The notes beneath the pieces are model-generated. The model did no database searches and had not been told where the DNA came from. It was given only the letters and a program-made list of their open reading frames with translations. Below, piece by piece: positions 48,657 to 60,200 of a stretch of 64,000 nt of DNA (positions within the stretch are counted from its first letter, which is position 1; each line of letters begins with the position of its first letter). The stretch spans positions 1,196,445 through 1,260,444 of the forward strand of contig JAAOMT010000703.1 of the NCBI GenBank assembly GCA_016748015.1, written 5' to 3'. Source of the stretch: Geosiphon pyriformis (lineage: Eukaryota > Glomeromycota > Glomeromycetes > Archaeosporales > Geosiphonaceae). The position numbers and the translations under genes were made by a program.

Positions 48657-49493
48657 ATGAAAAGCCTTCAAGAATCCCTTATTGACTCATCATCGTCATC
48701 ACAATCATATATATTCATAAATAGTACAAACCCAAAAAGTCCAATAAAACTCTCACCTTCTCCTGTAACTAAACCTTTTTTTGATTTACCTTTTCCTCCG
48801 GAAATCAATTCAGAAAATTTAAGTTCAATCCCGAGAAAACGTTCAGTAACCGGTAAAATACCAACGAAAGCTCCAAATTCTTTTATTCTATATCGAAGAG
48901 CTATTGTTAAAGTTGCAAAGACCAAGGGTTATAATATTCCAATGACTGTTATTTCAACGATGGCTTCCCAGGCATGGAAACTTGAGCCTGAATATGTAAA
49001 GGCAGAGTATAAAAAAATTGCAAAAGAATTGAAAAAGAAAATTAACGAAATTAACGACCCAAACAAAAGAAAAATAAAGGAAAAGTACAAAAAGCAGAAA
49101 AAATTAGTGATAAAGAAATTGGATAAAACTTTAGAATTGAAAAATTCTCAAGAGCTAATTTTAGGAAACCAATTATTAAATATACATTCAACTCCAATCT
49201 GTTATGGAGAATTTAATAGGCCAATCAATAATTTTAATTATCAAGATTGGCATTTTTTCAATAATATTTCATCTTTTCCTATGCTTAACTCACCTATCAC
49301 ACCTGTAGAGTTATCTTATTTCAATGAAAGTTTAGAATTTAAAAATATTAAATTAGGAAAAGATTTTGAAAAAGATTTTACAACTTCAATTCAACCATCT
49401 TCTCCTATGATACAACCTAACTGTTATGATATCAGCGGAATAAATTCAAACATTTATTTTTACTCTGAAAATGATAATAATATATTTTTTTAA
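48657..49493 (+). CDS. MATA-type HMG-box protein (278 aa)
   Basis: Single exon. The Ser-rich N-terminus carries SYIFINSTNPKSPIKL and TKPFFDLPFPPEI. The HMG box is at about residues 69-130: PTKAPNSFILYRRAIVKVA, IPMTVISTMASQAW, EYKKIAKELKKK. A basic stretch after the box (KRKIKEKYKKQKK) could serve nuclear import. The tail is short and Asn/Phe-rich. Predicted nuclear DNA-binding regulator. It is the closest in layout to the gene at 43591-44580, its divergent neighbour. Confidence 0.9.
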   Translation: MKSLQESLIDSSSSSQSYIFINSTNPKSPIKLSPSPVTKPFFDLPFPPEINSENLSSIPRKRSVTGKIPTKAPNSFILYRRAIVKVAKTKGYNIPMTVISTMASQAWKLEPEYVKAEYKKIAKELKKKINEINDPNKRKIKEKYKKQKKLVIKKLDKTLELKNSQELILGNQLLNIHSTPICYGEFNRPINNFNYQDWHFFNNISSFPMLNSPITPVELSYFNESLEFKNIKLGKDFEKDFTTSIQPSSPMIQPNCYDISGINSNIYFYSENDNNIFF

Positions 49494-52400
49494 AAATTTT
49501 AGGTTAAATATTTATAGCATTCTTAACTTTTAGTTACTATAATAATATATTTTTCCTAAGATTAATATTCTGTAAATATATTTTTGTCAAATATTTCCTT
49601 TTTATTACTAGTATTCAAAAAAGAGTTTCAATTAAATTTTATAATAAAAATAAATTATAATATCTTATAGTTCAAAAAATTTAATAAATTATTTTAGGAA
49701 ATAAAGTTTCCAATATTTAATTAATAAGCATAACCATTGTTTTCAAATAATCATTTAAAAATGTACTATTCTTTTTTTTTATTTTTATTTTTTCATGACT
49801 ACGTACTGAGAAAAAGATGGTAACTGGATACCTGTTTTCAACTAAATTTGATTAAAAAAAAATTTTTTTTTGCGAAACCTTTAATAATACCATATATATA
49901 TATATATGTGGTTGGTACATTGATTATAGAATATTGGTAAATTGTTTCTTAAATATATGCATGTATGTTGTACAATAATTTTAGAAGAAACCGTAATTAA
50001 TACAGTTCGGAATACCGGGTAAAATCTCCATGCGATATGATGTTTATCTTCTTTTTTAGGGTCCGGGAATGAATATTCCCTCTAAAAAACCCCCCCCCCC
50101 CCCCATTAATCATTCCCTAATAGCCTACGGTGACAATTGTAACCGAAAAAAAAATGTTATCAATTGTAATAGAAATTTTGGTAACATGAATAATACAGAA
50201 TTCTTTGAATGAATCATTTAAAAAATGAACCATAATATATATATATATATACTCAAGTATTATTAAAAAAAATGAAATTCTCGATAAAATTTGTACAAAA
50301 TTTTCAATCGATTGCCAAATTTCAATATAATTTCAACCTTATTTTTAAAAATCTGATAAAAACCATATATTAAAAAAAAAATTAAAAATGTTTCACGAAA
50401 AAGGGATCTAAATCAAGTGATAGGAATGCTCATTTGAAAACTCCGGAATAAATGATAATTGTACGTACAATTTTTAAAAAAATGACAAATCATTTGTGAA
50501 ACCAGTGATTTTTTTATTTTAGAATTTTCTGAACATTTTTTAAAAATAATGTCTCGAGATATATACATAATTTAAAAAGATTTTGGTTACTAAACACCAT
50601 GCACCAATTTTAATGTCATAAAAATTTAAAAATCTTTCTTTTTTTACCTATAAAATACTAAATTGTTTGAAAAAGTTTATTATTACTAATATATTAAAGG
50701 AATGTTCTCAAATGAAAAATTCTCAATATCTTAAATAATTACAAATAATTTAAAAATATTTTTCTATGTTTAAAATCAAATTTATTTTTTTCACAAAATT
50801 TTAATTACTTTTATATTTTATTAATAAAAATTTTGACAACTCAAGTAAATTTATTATTATTTATTTTATAATATATATATACATGTTCGAAAATAAATGT
50901 TGAATCCCCAATTTCTAAATTACATTAAAACATTAATATCTATATTACTAGCATATTTTTTAGTTTTATAGATTTTAATAGCTTTTGAAAATTTACAAAA
51001 AAATTTTCTTCATATCATACTAATAAACAAAACCACCATTAAAATCCACAAAAGTTTTAATTATTATTCAAATTAATATAATCAATAAAACATAAATATG
51101 TTTTAAATTTGGAAAAAACTGTTCAATTATTCTTTCAAAAATAGTATATACAAATTATTAAATAAATAATAATAATTCTTTTTATATAATCAAAAATTAA
51201 TTAATTTAAAACAGAATTTGAGTAAAAAATATTATAAATTTTTAAAATTTATCTAAGAAGCGTTTTATAAAATTAATTTAATAAATTACTAAAAATAAAT
51301 CAAGTGGGTTTTTTTTTTTAAATTAGTTTATTACAAAGTTTTATTATTTTAATTTTATATATAATAAAAAACAAATTAAAATTTATAATTAAAGACAATT
51401 TTATTCGGAAAACTATAAAATTTTAATAATATTAAAAAAAAATTTAAGTGAATTGTGCCTTTTTAAAAGTTAAAGTTTTTATTAAAAAAAATAAAATAAT
51501 TTTATTATAATTATATAATTAATTATAATAAAAACTGAGGTTTTTTTTTTGACTAAAAACAAGTTTATTATAAAATTCATAAAATAAATTTTTTAAAATA
51601 AACAAAAATTAGCATAAAAACCAAAAAAAAATAATGACATATAATCTTAAACTATTTATATACTTAAATATAATTTTAATTTCTTGAGCATAAACATTAA
51701 TAATTTACAAATTTTTAAAATATTCTTAAAAGTTTTAAATCTAATTATAAAAATAGCAACAATCTTAAAAATTTTAATCTAAAAAATATGGATTATAGGT
51801 TATAATTCTGTGAGATAATACAACCAAAAAATGACAAAAATCAATGTTAAAAACATTTACAAATTTTATTGAATTAATTAGTAAATCAAAATTTAAAATA
51901 ATTTATGATCGATGGATCGATATAGAAATCACATGATTAACATGGAATTTTGCTGCAATAATTTTAATATTAGTAATTAAAAACTAAAAATAACTATTAT
52001 AATATCAATATAATGTTAAAAAATATTATAAGTCTTACTATTATGCATTGCCAATTCAATAAACTATTTATAATACTTGTGTAACATTTAAGTTAAATAA
52101 TATAATAATATTTATATTATTTTTTATAAATTATTAATAATTAATAATAAATTTAAATAATAAAAAATTATTAAATAAATACAAATTGAATTGTAGTTTA
52201 GAAAAAACAGTATTGCAAGAAAACAATTTTTAATTACTTGGTTTTTTTTGGAATATTTTAAATTTTAATAAAATTATTATCAATTTTACAAAATTTATTT
52301 TATATACAAAAACCTATTTATTTTAAAGTTTTTATCTTTTTTTATCTGAATATTATATTTGTGTCATACTTATATAACTTATTGTACCACTACAATATAA

Positions 52401-52690
52401 AATTTTTATTTAAAGTTAATTAATTCACATTTTTTAAATTAAACATATAACTTATAATATTATAAATATTTATTGTGTTTTTTTGGTTATTAGAATAAAA
52501 TTGAGATAAAAAACAATAAATTAATTCAAAAAATTTTTCATTAAATGTTATGCTAATATATGATTAATAAAATAAAAAATATTTTTGTCAAATATTATAT
52601 TAAAAATTAACCAAATCCAACATTTTAAGATTATTTATTTTTATGTAAAGGAATTTTTAATAACATGAAACTACATCTTATTTGGGACAA
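49494..52690. other. gene-free, extremely AT-rich stretch
   Basis: 3' flanks of an HMG gene and pseudo-lipase E (convergent). Contains a 15-C run at 50090-50104 and short AT repeats near 49885, 50237 and 50874. No coding signal. Confidence 0.45.
50090..50104. repeat. poly-C run
   Basis: 15 consecutive C in otherwise A+T-rich DNA; comparable to the G runs at 29351 and 45996. Confidence 0.9.
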
Positions 52691-54136
52691 TTAGTTTAAA
52701 TAAAATGCAGGATTTATTCCGGTACAGTTTCCGAAAGTAATACCAAAGTAAGGTCCTTGGTTTACTTGAGAAATATTATATTCTTCTGATCCAATTGATC
52801 CTAGGTTGCATTCCTAACAATTTTAAGTAGAATATTACAATTAAATTTTAAAAAAACATAAAGGTCTATATAAATTACCTGATTTTCATCAATTTCCTCC
52901 AAATTTTTTTGAACGCATTTAAAAATTTTATGTCCTTTATGAGATGAGAAACAGTCACAATCATCAAGCCAAAATTCTGTCTCATGGTGTAAAAATTGTC
53001 CCTTTGGCAAAAACTCCCTGGGAAGCCAGTCATTCGAATGAGTTACTCGAAAAATATTTTTATTATTGAATTTTCTTGCGATCGAATTTACAAAATTCAA
53101 ATTTCCTACTCGGGGTGCACCAAACGTGATAATACCGATGCGTGAGGCTTTTAAGCGACCATCTGGTATTATAGTTCCACCGAGCATTGCTTCATGAACA
53201 AAGAAAGCAGCCAGCACCGCATATGCTTTGAAAAAAAATTGAATACATTTTTCGTTACAAAAAGATAGAAATTTACTTGAAAATTTTTTTTTACCTCCCC
53301 CAACTCCATGTCCAACAAAATAAAGTTTAGTAGTCGATAGTTGAGATTTTTCACGGATCTTTTCGTTAAGCTCGCCAATCAATGCCGGCATCATTTGTTT
53401 TGTGTGCTCCAACCATACAGTATCGACCAATATTTTTTCATCAACTTCTATTGAACTGACATTAAATTGTCTACCAAGCCATTCATTCTTGCTTAGTCTT
53501 GGTCCTTTAAAGTAAACAAAAAGTGCTTTTGAGTCATTTGGTCTTTCCCATATGTTAGCTAGGAAATTTAGAAAAACAAGCAAAAAAATAATGTTTTTCT
53601 ATTAGTTGAATTAAAAAAAAAATCAAAAAATTTTGTGGCCCAAGATTTACCTATAATATCCTTCCTTTTTGTAGCATTTCCAATTTTATTTCGAGGAAGA
53701 CAATAAGCAAAATTTGCAACCCGAGCCATACGCTTTAAAAATGATATTACAGACCCATCAAAATATGGAGTCTTGCCGTTTTTATATTTAGGACTTCGTT
53801 TAAAATGAAGGTTTCTTTGTTTTATTAAAGTTTTGTTTTTTTCAAGAGATTTTATCGCCCAAATTTTTTTTTCATGTAACACGTCTTATAATATATGATA
53901 GAAAGTTTGTATTTAGACATTTGATATTAATTTAAATAGCTTTTTTCTTGTTTAGCATTACCTTGAAAAAGACTTTTACTCATCAGTTTTTTGATGTCTA
54001 AAAAAAAATTACTTGAATTCGAGAAAATAACACAAAGAGAATTTAAATAATTCCGTAAAAATATTAAGAAAATTACTAAAAAAAAAAAGAAATGAATATT
54101 TTTTTTTCTATAAATTTTCATTTTTTCAGGGTTCAC
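52691..54136 (-). CDS. class 3 pseudo-lipase E, Ser to Gly (380 aa)
   Basis: Five minus-strand exons: 54136-53962, 53884-53651, 53558-53295, 53225-52879, 52813-52691 (1143 bases, in frame). A second ATG five codons in is an alternative start. The N-terminal IHFFFFLVIFLIFLRN is a signal or anchor. VANFAYCLPRNKIGNAT is the entry motif (Lys for Glu). The oxyanion loop is YFKGPRLSKNEW. The elbow is FVGHGVGGAYAVLAAF with GGA at 53305-53307. TFGAPRVGN, THSNDWLPR (Asp) and FLHHETEFW (His) are kept. The last exon encodes ECNLGSIGSE and GPYFGITFGNC. The intron after the elbow exon happens to be open, so an unspliced frame runs through it. Confidence 0.88.
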
Positions 54137-55891
54137 AGGTTAAGAAAGAAGTTACTTTGAGTGTGTTAAATATATTAATCAAAGCAAAAATGCAAGATTT
54201 TATGGTTCTAAAGTGTATTTATCCTTCGAAAAAAAAAATTTTGCTTAATTGCCTTTTAAGGAGAATAAATTTTTCATTGATCTGTAAGTTAAAATGCAAT
54301 AAAATTATAAGGGGCCGTATTTATATTTTTGATAGATAAGGGTTTTATCGTAGAATAGATACACCTAATCAGAGATCATCACTTAAGTAATTGAAAAACT
54401 TGAATCAAATCAATTATCGAATCAGATAGTGATGAAATTAACTCAAAATCTCAATTCAATAATTATCCCCCTAGATAAATTGAATAAGAAAAAAAAATTT
54501 GTAATCTTATTTATATTTTGTTTTGTTTTCTCAAATAACCAAATGATATTTTTTCATGCATCCGATTCAATATAATCATACCTTTTCAAATCTTTTTCAA
54601 CATTGATTTGGTCTAATTCGTAGAAATTAAAATAAGCGTTAAATAATGGAAAAATAAGACATGACCAAATTTTAATTTGTATTCAAGCCAATAAATTAAA
54701 CAAAAATGTTTGAACGATATTAGAACTTTATCATAGATTAGTTGCATTATTCCTTGTCAGGGAACATAAAAAAATTTTATTGACTGCTAACTTTGGTTTA
54801 ACAATTTATTTTCAATTCAAAATTTTTTGAAATTTGTGAAAAATCAAATTTTGAATTTTATCTTTAATTAATGAAATCCGTCAAGTGAGAATTGAGGGAA
54901 TTTCAATAATAAAATGATTGCTCCAATTTTTCATTACCAGAAATCATGAGACCAGATTATTTAATTTCTTAATGATGACTTTTTTACTTTGCAAAATAAA
55001 ATTTTTAAGGATCGTTATACATTCTGAATCGATAAAATCGTTCGGGTTATGTAGACTTCACTTTTTCGATTGATGAGATAAGACATTCGTTAACTTAAAG
55101 AGCTTCCGAGATCATGATTAAAATTCATTTTTCAATGTATTTTGATTATTTGATAATAAAATTTAAGAAAATGACTTTTTGTTAATAGATTCATTAGTAA
55201 AAAATGGTAAAAATTCTCGATTACTATTTGCCCTTTGCTCTTTCTCTCTATTTCATTATAGATTAATTCATTTTATTACTTGTATGTTAGTATATATTTG
55301 AAATAAAGAAAGCGGTAACCACGCGACTAGATTTCTCTTGTTTATTACCCCCACCCCCACCTTGCTATTATTGAATTTTTGTAAGAAATATTTGATATCA
55401 AGAAAATTATCAAATTATTAGTGATAATCATTGAAGAGCAAGAAAAAACCGTCGAAAATAGTGGATGATATCAAATTTAATAATTATTGGCAAGCATATA
55501 GTACCATCCGACAAAATTTATAAAAAAATAAAAAAGATGCACGTAAACGTTCAATATTATTGTTCTCAAATCACATCTCGCAGTACAATTCTTCTGTTGA
55601 GAAAGGATATCTTGTGTACCGGTCATAATAATTCTTCTTTTTAGAAGAAAATGTAATCAGATCGTTACTTAGTTCAGTATATATATATATATATATATAT
55701 TTAAAGATAATCTGAAATCTGCTGATTTTCTTGTGTCATCATTATCGTGATTGTCAATTCAAACTATTGATCCTAAACTAATCAACTCATTTATAAAGAA
55801 TTTTATTTATTTTTGATTGAGCCAAATAAGAAAATCTTAAAATAATATTATATTTTATTGGATATTAGAAGATTTTGTTTATGAATTATAT
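54137..55891. other. gene-free stretch
   Basis: 5' flank of pseudo-lipase E and unrelated AT-rich DNA; TA repeats at about 55677-55700. No coding signal. Confidence 0.4.
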
Positions 55892-56313
55892 AGGCACAAA
55901 AATTTTTTTTTTCAAAGTGGGCGTTAAACTATTTTAGATTATATATTAACCTTTTGTTTACCCAAAATGGCCTTAGAGCTATCAAAATTGAATTTGCATT
56001 TGAACAAGTTTGTTCTTTGAATATATTTTCTACTCTCTTAACTGAATTTATTTAAAATTTCTCCTTCTAAATTTTTTTCTTTATGTGCAAAAATTATTTT
56101 GTCAAAGTTGGCGTTAAACTATTTTAGATCATATAGTAACCTTTTGTTTACCCAAAATGGCCTTCAGCCTAAAGCAATTTCTATTTAATAGCTATCAGTT
56201 TAACTTCAAAACTGAATTTGTAATTGAACAAATTTGTTCTTTGAATATATTTTCTACTCTCTTAACTTAATTGATTTAAAATTTCTCTTTCTAAATCATT
56301 TTTTCTTTAAAAT
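55892..56313 (+). repeat. imperfect tandem duplication, about 190 and 230 bases
   Basis: Unit 1 (55892-56084) and unit 2 (56085-56313) share long blocks: GGCGTTAAACTATTTTAGAT, CCTTTTGTTTACCCAAAATG and TTGTTCTTTGAATATATTTT, each in the same order, plus CTCTCTTAACT. Unit 2 has about 35 extra bases in the middle. It ends directly at the ATG of the small ORF at 56314, so the duplicated unit looks like a promoter/leader. Confidence 0.85.
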
Positions 56314-56520
56314 ATGGCAGCCCAAAGGAACAATAACTTGGTCATTCAGCCACCACAAAGAGAAATAAATGTGAATATCGAAACACATACCATTGATGGA
56401 TGCACTGCTATTTTTTCCCAAACAGGTTCAGAAAACGGTAATTTTCGATTACAACAACAAATCATCACAGTTGAGTCAACTACCACCTTTGCCGTGATTG
56501 CTAGAGAATCTTTTCTTTAA
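56314..56520 (+). CDS. small ORF of unknown function (68 aa)
   Basis: MAAQRNNNLVIQPPQREINV starts a hydrophilic 68-residue frame ending TFAVIARESFL, with higher complexity than spurious frames here. No signal peptide, membrane segment or known domain. Because a duplicated upstream segment leads exactly to its ATG, it may be a real small gene or the first exon of a truncated one. No homologue is recognised. Confidence 0.35.
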   Translation: MAAQRNNNLVIQPPQREINVNIETHTIDGCTAIFSQTGSENGNFRLQQQIITVESTTTFAVIARESFL

Positions 56521-58480
56521 AGCCATTTTTACAATTTATGTTGACATTATATCTATTGCTATTTGATGATCCCAAATAATAAGAAACTATATTTACAATA
56601 TCTCAAATTAATCCACCTTTATATAAAATCAAGGATTTTATAAAGATTAAAAAATTTTCATATCAAAGCCTATCAATTATATTCTGATTACAATGTCCAA
56701 TTAGATCCTTTTTGTCATCATGAAAATGCAAAAAGAAAATTTCTTTTGAGAATTTTGGTGATACCGCATATAGTTCAACCATTTTGAACGGAGATAATTC
56801 ACACTAACCTTTTTTGTAATAAATATACACTATCAAAACATATTATATTGTTTGGATAATCTTTAAAAATTGCCTAATATGGATTAAAAGTATGGAATGT
56901 TTTCTTTCATTTATTTCCATGAATAGCACAAAAATATTTTTCGAACTTTAAATTTTTTCATTTGGCTTTCGTAGCATGACATAGTTTTTTGGTGTTCGTA
57001 TTTACCTTAAAAAATTTATTGAAGATGAGATTCTTATGATCAAGGAATTTTTTTAACTTCCGAATTTCTCCAAAGTTCAGTGTGAGTACCACAAATTAAA
57101 AGATAGTGAACAAGGCCAGAAAAAAAATTTTATTTACTAGTTAGAAACCATGACTTTATATAGTAAACAACAGCTAGAACAAATTTTTCGACAAAAAAAT
57201 ATTTGCATTAAACTACAATATATAAGCAAAAAACTAGTGCCAAGGCTTGAATATGAAACAATTGAAAAAAATGATTAATATTCTTTCATTAATAAGCATT
57301 TATTTGATCAGGTCATGAATATTTCTGTTTTTACTTTTTTGATAGTTATGCATGAATCATGGATTTTTTAAGGGTCAAATTTAAATCAATGAACTTTTTA
57401 TCACCCAAAATTAGTAATATGTATGTATTAAAAAATTTTTATGTAAAATTTTCCAGCTGAAAAATATTAAATGAATAATTATTCTCTGAATGTCCATTGT
57501 TTTATAGAACATTGAAATAAGGTATATTTATTTCCCTTAAATTCAAGCCATCAATTATTAATCTTAATTTAAATTATATCTTTTCCTTTTTTTTGTTTTA
57601 TAAAAAATTTTAACCAAAGTGTGAAGAGAATAGTAGCTTTTGAAATTATTCCGTTGTCATAGAACACGGATAGAATGTCATGAAATCTTTTAGAAGATCA
57701 ACAAATGACGGTGCATCTAGATTCTTTGCCGTGGCTAACTTTAAGTCTCCACTAATTTCTAACACAAGACCTGTTTTTATAAATGTTGCATATTGAAATA
57801 TCTAAGCTTGTATCTAATAATCTTTTAATTGAAGAATTATAAAAATTAATTTTAATATGCTATAATGTATTTTTAAAGGTGAACATAAGAATATTTCGGT
57901 AAAAACAAGCAAAATTATTAAATTTTATTTTTAACATTATAATTACGATTATGAAAAAAAGATTCATAGATACTTGTTTCATTATTTCTGTTTTAAAATA
58001 ATAATTAATTAATTATGAAATAAATTAAAGTACAAAAATATTTATGATTTTGAGTTAGCCTAAGATTTAAGTAAAAGTCAAATTCAAATTGATTAATAAA
58101 GATTTTATACAAGCAATATGGATGGGAGAGGGTCTTATGATTAAATCAAACGAAGGCTGAATTAATTCTTTGTTTGTTATTGTTGTTGGCTGTTAATTTA
58201 TGCTATTGGTTGTTGGTCGTTTTTGTTGTTCTACAAGGCAATTGAACTTTCTTTGTGTTTACTACAGCTGCTGCAATTTAGTATTTGTAGCGAATAATAA
58301 TGATTCTATTAATTGATTTGTTAAACCAAGTGTGAACACAGAGAAACAATATTAATAAGAATTCAGTCTTTAAAAAATTACTTTATAAACGTACCATCAA
58401 ATAAAGCTTTAAAAAAACTTTTAAGAATAATAATTTATTCACCTTTTCTCTTTTATAAGCCATTATAATTTATCTACACC
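56521..58480. other. gene-free stretch
   Basis: AT-rich DNA with no supported gene. Includes the promoter side of the kinase starting at 58481. Confidence 0.4.
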
Positions 58481-58974
58481 ATGGAAAACAAAGAAATTAA
58501 AAGAGCTCGTCCTTATTCTCATGATTGCAAACTTTGTGAATTTTGTCAAGAGAGCATTAAAAACAATAGTAATAATGGTTGTAAAGCATGCCAGTTCACA
58601 TTTTTTTGTAAAACTTTATAAAAACTTTTCAAGTGGAAATAAAGTAGTTGATGAACTGATTAAGAACCCAACCTATATTCTACCTAATGATAAATGTAGT
58701 AGAGAAAAAAACGGTAGATTAAAACATTATTCTTGGATTCCATGGGAACATTTGTCGAATATCACCGAAATTGGTAGAGGAGGTTTCGGTATAATTTATA
58801 AAGCAAACGTAATTGACGGATTAATTAATGAAGATACTATAAAACATCATGGTTCAATGAAATATGAAAGACTGAAAAGAAATGAAGAAGGGATGGAAGT
58901 AGCAATAAAAATTATAAAGAACAGTGAAGAAGTATTTAAAGAGGTAATTATATTATTATTATTATTTATTATTA

Positions 58975-59050
<76 letters not shown>

Positions 59051-60200
59051 TAATTCATATTTATCTATTATTTATTAACTATATACTTTATTTATAATTT
59101 TTTATACTTTTGATAGTTAAATATTCAAAGAGTTATGTTTATTAATAATGATGAAACCTTAGATAGTGTCTCTTCAATGTATGGGATCACGCAAAACTCT
59201 GAAACACTCGAGTATGGAATTGTGATGGAGTTTGCCAAACATGGAGATATGCGAAAATATTTATCAACAAATTTTCATTCTATCAGTTGGTTTGATAAAT
59301 TATTCACCGCACGTTCCATAGCTTCTGGACTTTCAGAAATTCATTCTTCTCGTATGGTTCATCGTGACCTACACTCGGGCAACATTCTACAATATGAACA
59401 GGGTGTTAAAATTGGAGACCTCGGGATTATGTCAATCTACAAACAATGAAACAACAACAACAACAACAGGTAAACATGCAAAAGAAAAAAATATATATGG
59501 AGTGATTCCATACATTCCACCAGAAGTTTTAAGAGGAGAAAAGTTTACAATGGCTGGTGACATTTATAGTTATGGAATGTTATTATGGGAATTAGCAACT
59601 GGGAAACCTCCCTTTTATGATTGTACACATGATCATATCCTTATAATGGCTATTCTAAATGGGGCCAGGCCTAAGATTACTTCCCCACTTATTCCACCTT
59701 TTATCGCCGAACTAATTGTAAAATGTTGGGATGTTAATCCAAAGAATCGTCCTACTGCTTGGCAGGTTTTCCTAAAGTTGTGGGAACTTAAAAACATGTA
59801 TCGGAAGTTCAAGAATAAGAGGTTTGCAGATGAGGATACTACAAGTGAAGAGTTTAAAACTGAGATGCCTGAAATGAAACAGTTTTTAGAATCAGATAAA
59901 TACGTAAAAGAAATGTTGAAGAATGACATGACAAATAATACTTCAACGACAACAAACATTCATCCAGGAGCAGTTTACACAAGTCGTGTTTTAAGTTTGC
60001 AAATGATTGAAGAAACAAAAGGTTAGTTAGAAGTAATTAATTATTTTTGATTATTATAAATTAAAATTTATTTTATCTTCATTTACTTTTTTGAAAGTAT
60101 TAGTCTATTTGCCTAAAGGTAAGTAATTATGATAAATAAAATTTAGAATGTAAATTTTTATTTTTTAACACTTATTTCATTTACTTTAGGCGACTCATAA
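58481..60200 (+). pseudogene. protein kinase gene with two frameshifts
   Basis: ATG at 58481 opens a Cys-rich N-terminus (HDCKLCEFC, then CKACQF) typical of the amplified kinases of AM fungi. The frame shifts by one base in a run of seven T (about 58600-58606) into the kinase frame. There, WIPWEHLSNITEIGRGGFG is the Gly-rich loop and EVAIKIIKN the ATP-binding Lys. A GT..AG intron (58942-59115) holds ATT repeats. Exon 2 has VMEFAKHGDMRKYL, the catalytic loop VHRDLHSGNIL and a DLG in place of DFG (59417-59425). An extra G there shifts the frame; deleting it restores GLCQSTNN, then VIPYIPPEVL and WELATGKPPF. Two tiny tail exons (60098-60118, 60190-60200) are possible. The product would be a Ser/Thr or Tyr-like kinase. 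Both lesions lie in homopolymers, so they may be sequencing errors. Confidence 0.82.
58941..59050. repeat. (ATT)n microsatellite in kinase intron
   Basis: About 110 bases of ATT and ATTT units immediately after the exon 1 donor site, filling most of the intron. Confidence 0.9.

Noticed and set aside
52801-53583. 260-codon uninterrupted frame as a single-exon lipase
   Set aside because: It reads through the intron at 53226-53294. The intron has GT..AG ends at the same position and phase as in the four sister genes, and skipping it restores GGAYAVLAAF.
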